DNA of 21,633 bases from an uncultured Christensenella sp. (GTDB lineage: Bacteria; Bacillota; Clostridia; Christensenellales; Borkfalkiaceae), in assembly GCA_910585785.1 (NCBI GenBank), contig CAJUEV010000019.1:1-21633 (forward strand), written 5' to 3'. The notes under the pieces are model-generated. The model did no database searches. It was not told the origin of the DNA and was given only the letters and a program-made list of their open reading frames with translations. Positions 21,541 to 21,633 of the stretch are shown here, one piece after another (position 1 is the stretch's first letter; each line of letters opens with the position of its first letter). Position numbers and translations under genes: made by a program.

Positions 21541-21633
21541 TAGAAATCGCTTGTCGAACCGCAAGCGATGAACCGCAGTTTTCAAATATTTTTTTAATAA
21601 TGTAGAAATCGCTTGTCGAACCGCAAGCGATGA
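21541..21633. repeat. two copies of a 31-base hairpin repeat
   Basis: Bases 21541-21571 and 21603-21633 are identical over 31 bases, separated by 31 bases of different, AT-rich sequence. Each copy contains an eight-bp inverted repeat (ATCGCTTG and CAAGCGAT, eight-base loop). The second copy ends exactly at the window edge, so it may be longer and more copies may follow. The first copy lies about 50 bases upstream of rqcP. Confidence 0.8.

Noticed and set aside
21545..21571. tRNA gene suggested by GGTTCGA on the minus strand
   Set aside because: No D-arm, anticodon arm or acceptor pairing can be built around it, and the same 31 bases occur twice.
21493..21585. 31-residue N-terminal extension of RqcP
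   Set aside because: The added residues are unlike any S4 protein and run through the repeat. The family starts MRIDKFL/MRLDKFL.
21541..21633. CRISPR array (31-base repeats, 31-base spacer)
   Set aside because: Only two repeats and one AT-rich spacer are visible, there are no cas genes, and the repeat resembles no CRISPR class that I know. Equal spacing alone is not enough.

Overview
The window looks like a chromosomal segment of an uncultured gut-type member of the Firmicutes (Clostridia). Supporting signs are a clostridial [4Fe-4S] L-serine dehydratase, an rqcP gene, a fused ispDF, an HD-domain CCA-adding enzyme, PadR and XRE regulators, a SpoIIE-type phosphatase, and promoters of the TTGACA/TATAAT type with 17-base spacers. 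Genus cannot be read from the sequence. Most genes are of moderate GC with many GCG/GGC/AAA codons. The first 714 bases are conspicuously AT-rich and look foreign.

Layout. 1-714 (-): an alpha/beta hydrolase cut by the left edge. 715-1139: no convincing gene, one minus-strand terminator. 1140-1676 (+): a membrane-anchored XRE regulator broken by two opposite frameshifts, each in a poly-A run. 1850-2816 (-): a PadR regulator and its translationally coupled membrane partner, with an operator over their promoter. 3072-5451 (-): L-serine dehydratase and a PAS/SpoIIE phosphatase. 5524-6408 (-): a diacylglycerol-kinase-type lipid kinase, divergent from the CCA-adding enzyme at 6503-7948 (+). 8097-9108 (+): the rpsF-ssb-rpsR operon with a structured leader. 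9153-9647: a divergent pair of a 67-residue orphan protein and a small XRE repressor, with two matching operator palindromes between them. 9727-10398 (-): a YggS-type PLP-binding protein. 10741-17523 (+): a giant exported repeat protein of about 2260 residues, almost a third of the window. 17582-21492 (-): the operon rqcP-ispDF-(membrane protein)-radA. The right edge holds two copies of a 31-base hairpin repeat.

The core genes serve tRNA maturation, translation and ribosome rescue, single-strand DNA binding and repair, isoprenoid precursors and PLP homeostasis. They are ordinary in content, but their control regions are informative. The -10 boxes of cca, yggS and the small XRE gene sit 6-9 bases from the start codon and no Shine-Dalgarno is visible, which predicts leaderless mRNAs. 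The lipid-kinase and cca promoters appear to share one palindromic -35 hexamer.

The least explained item is the giant protein. It has a basic cytoplasmic N-terminus, a single membrane anchor, a run of beta-rich units of about 165 residues and two InlB/Listeria-Bacteroides-like repeats at the C-terminus, but no sortase or S-layer signal. Nothing here amounts to a defence locus, a biosynthetic cluster or a complete mobile element.
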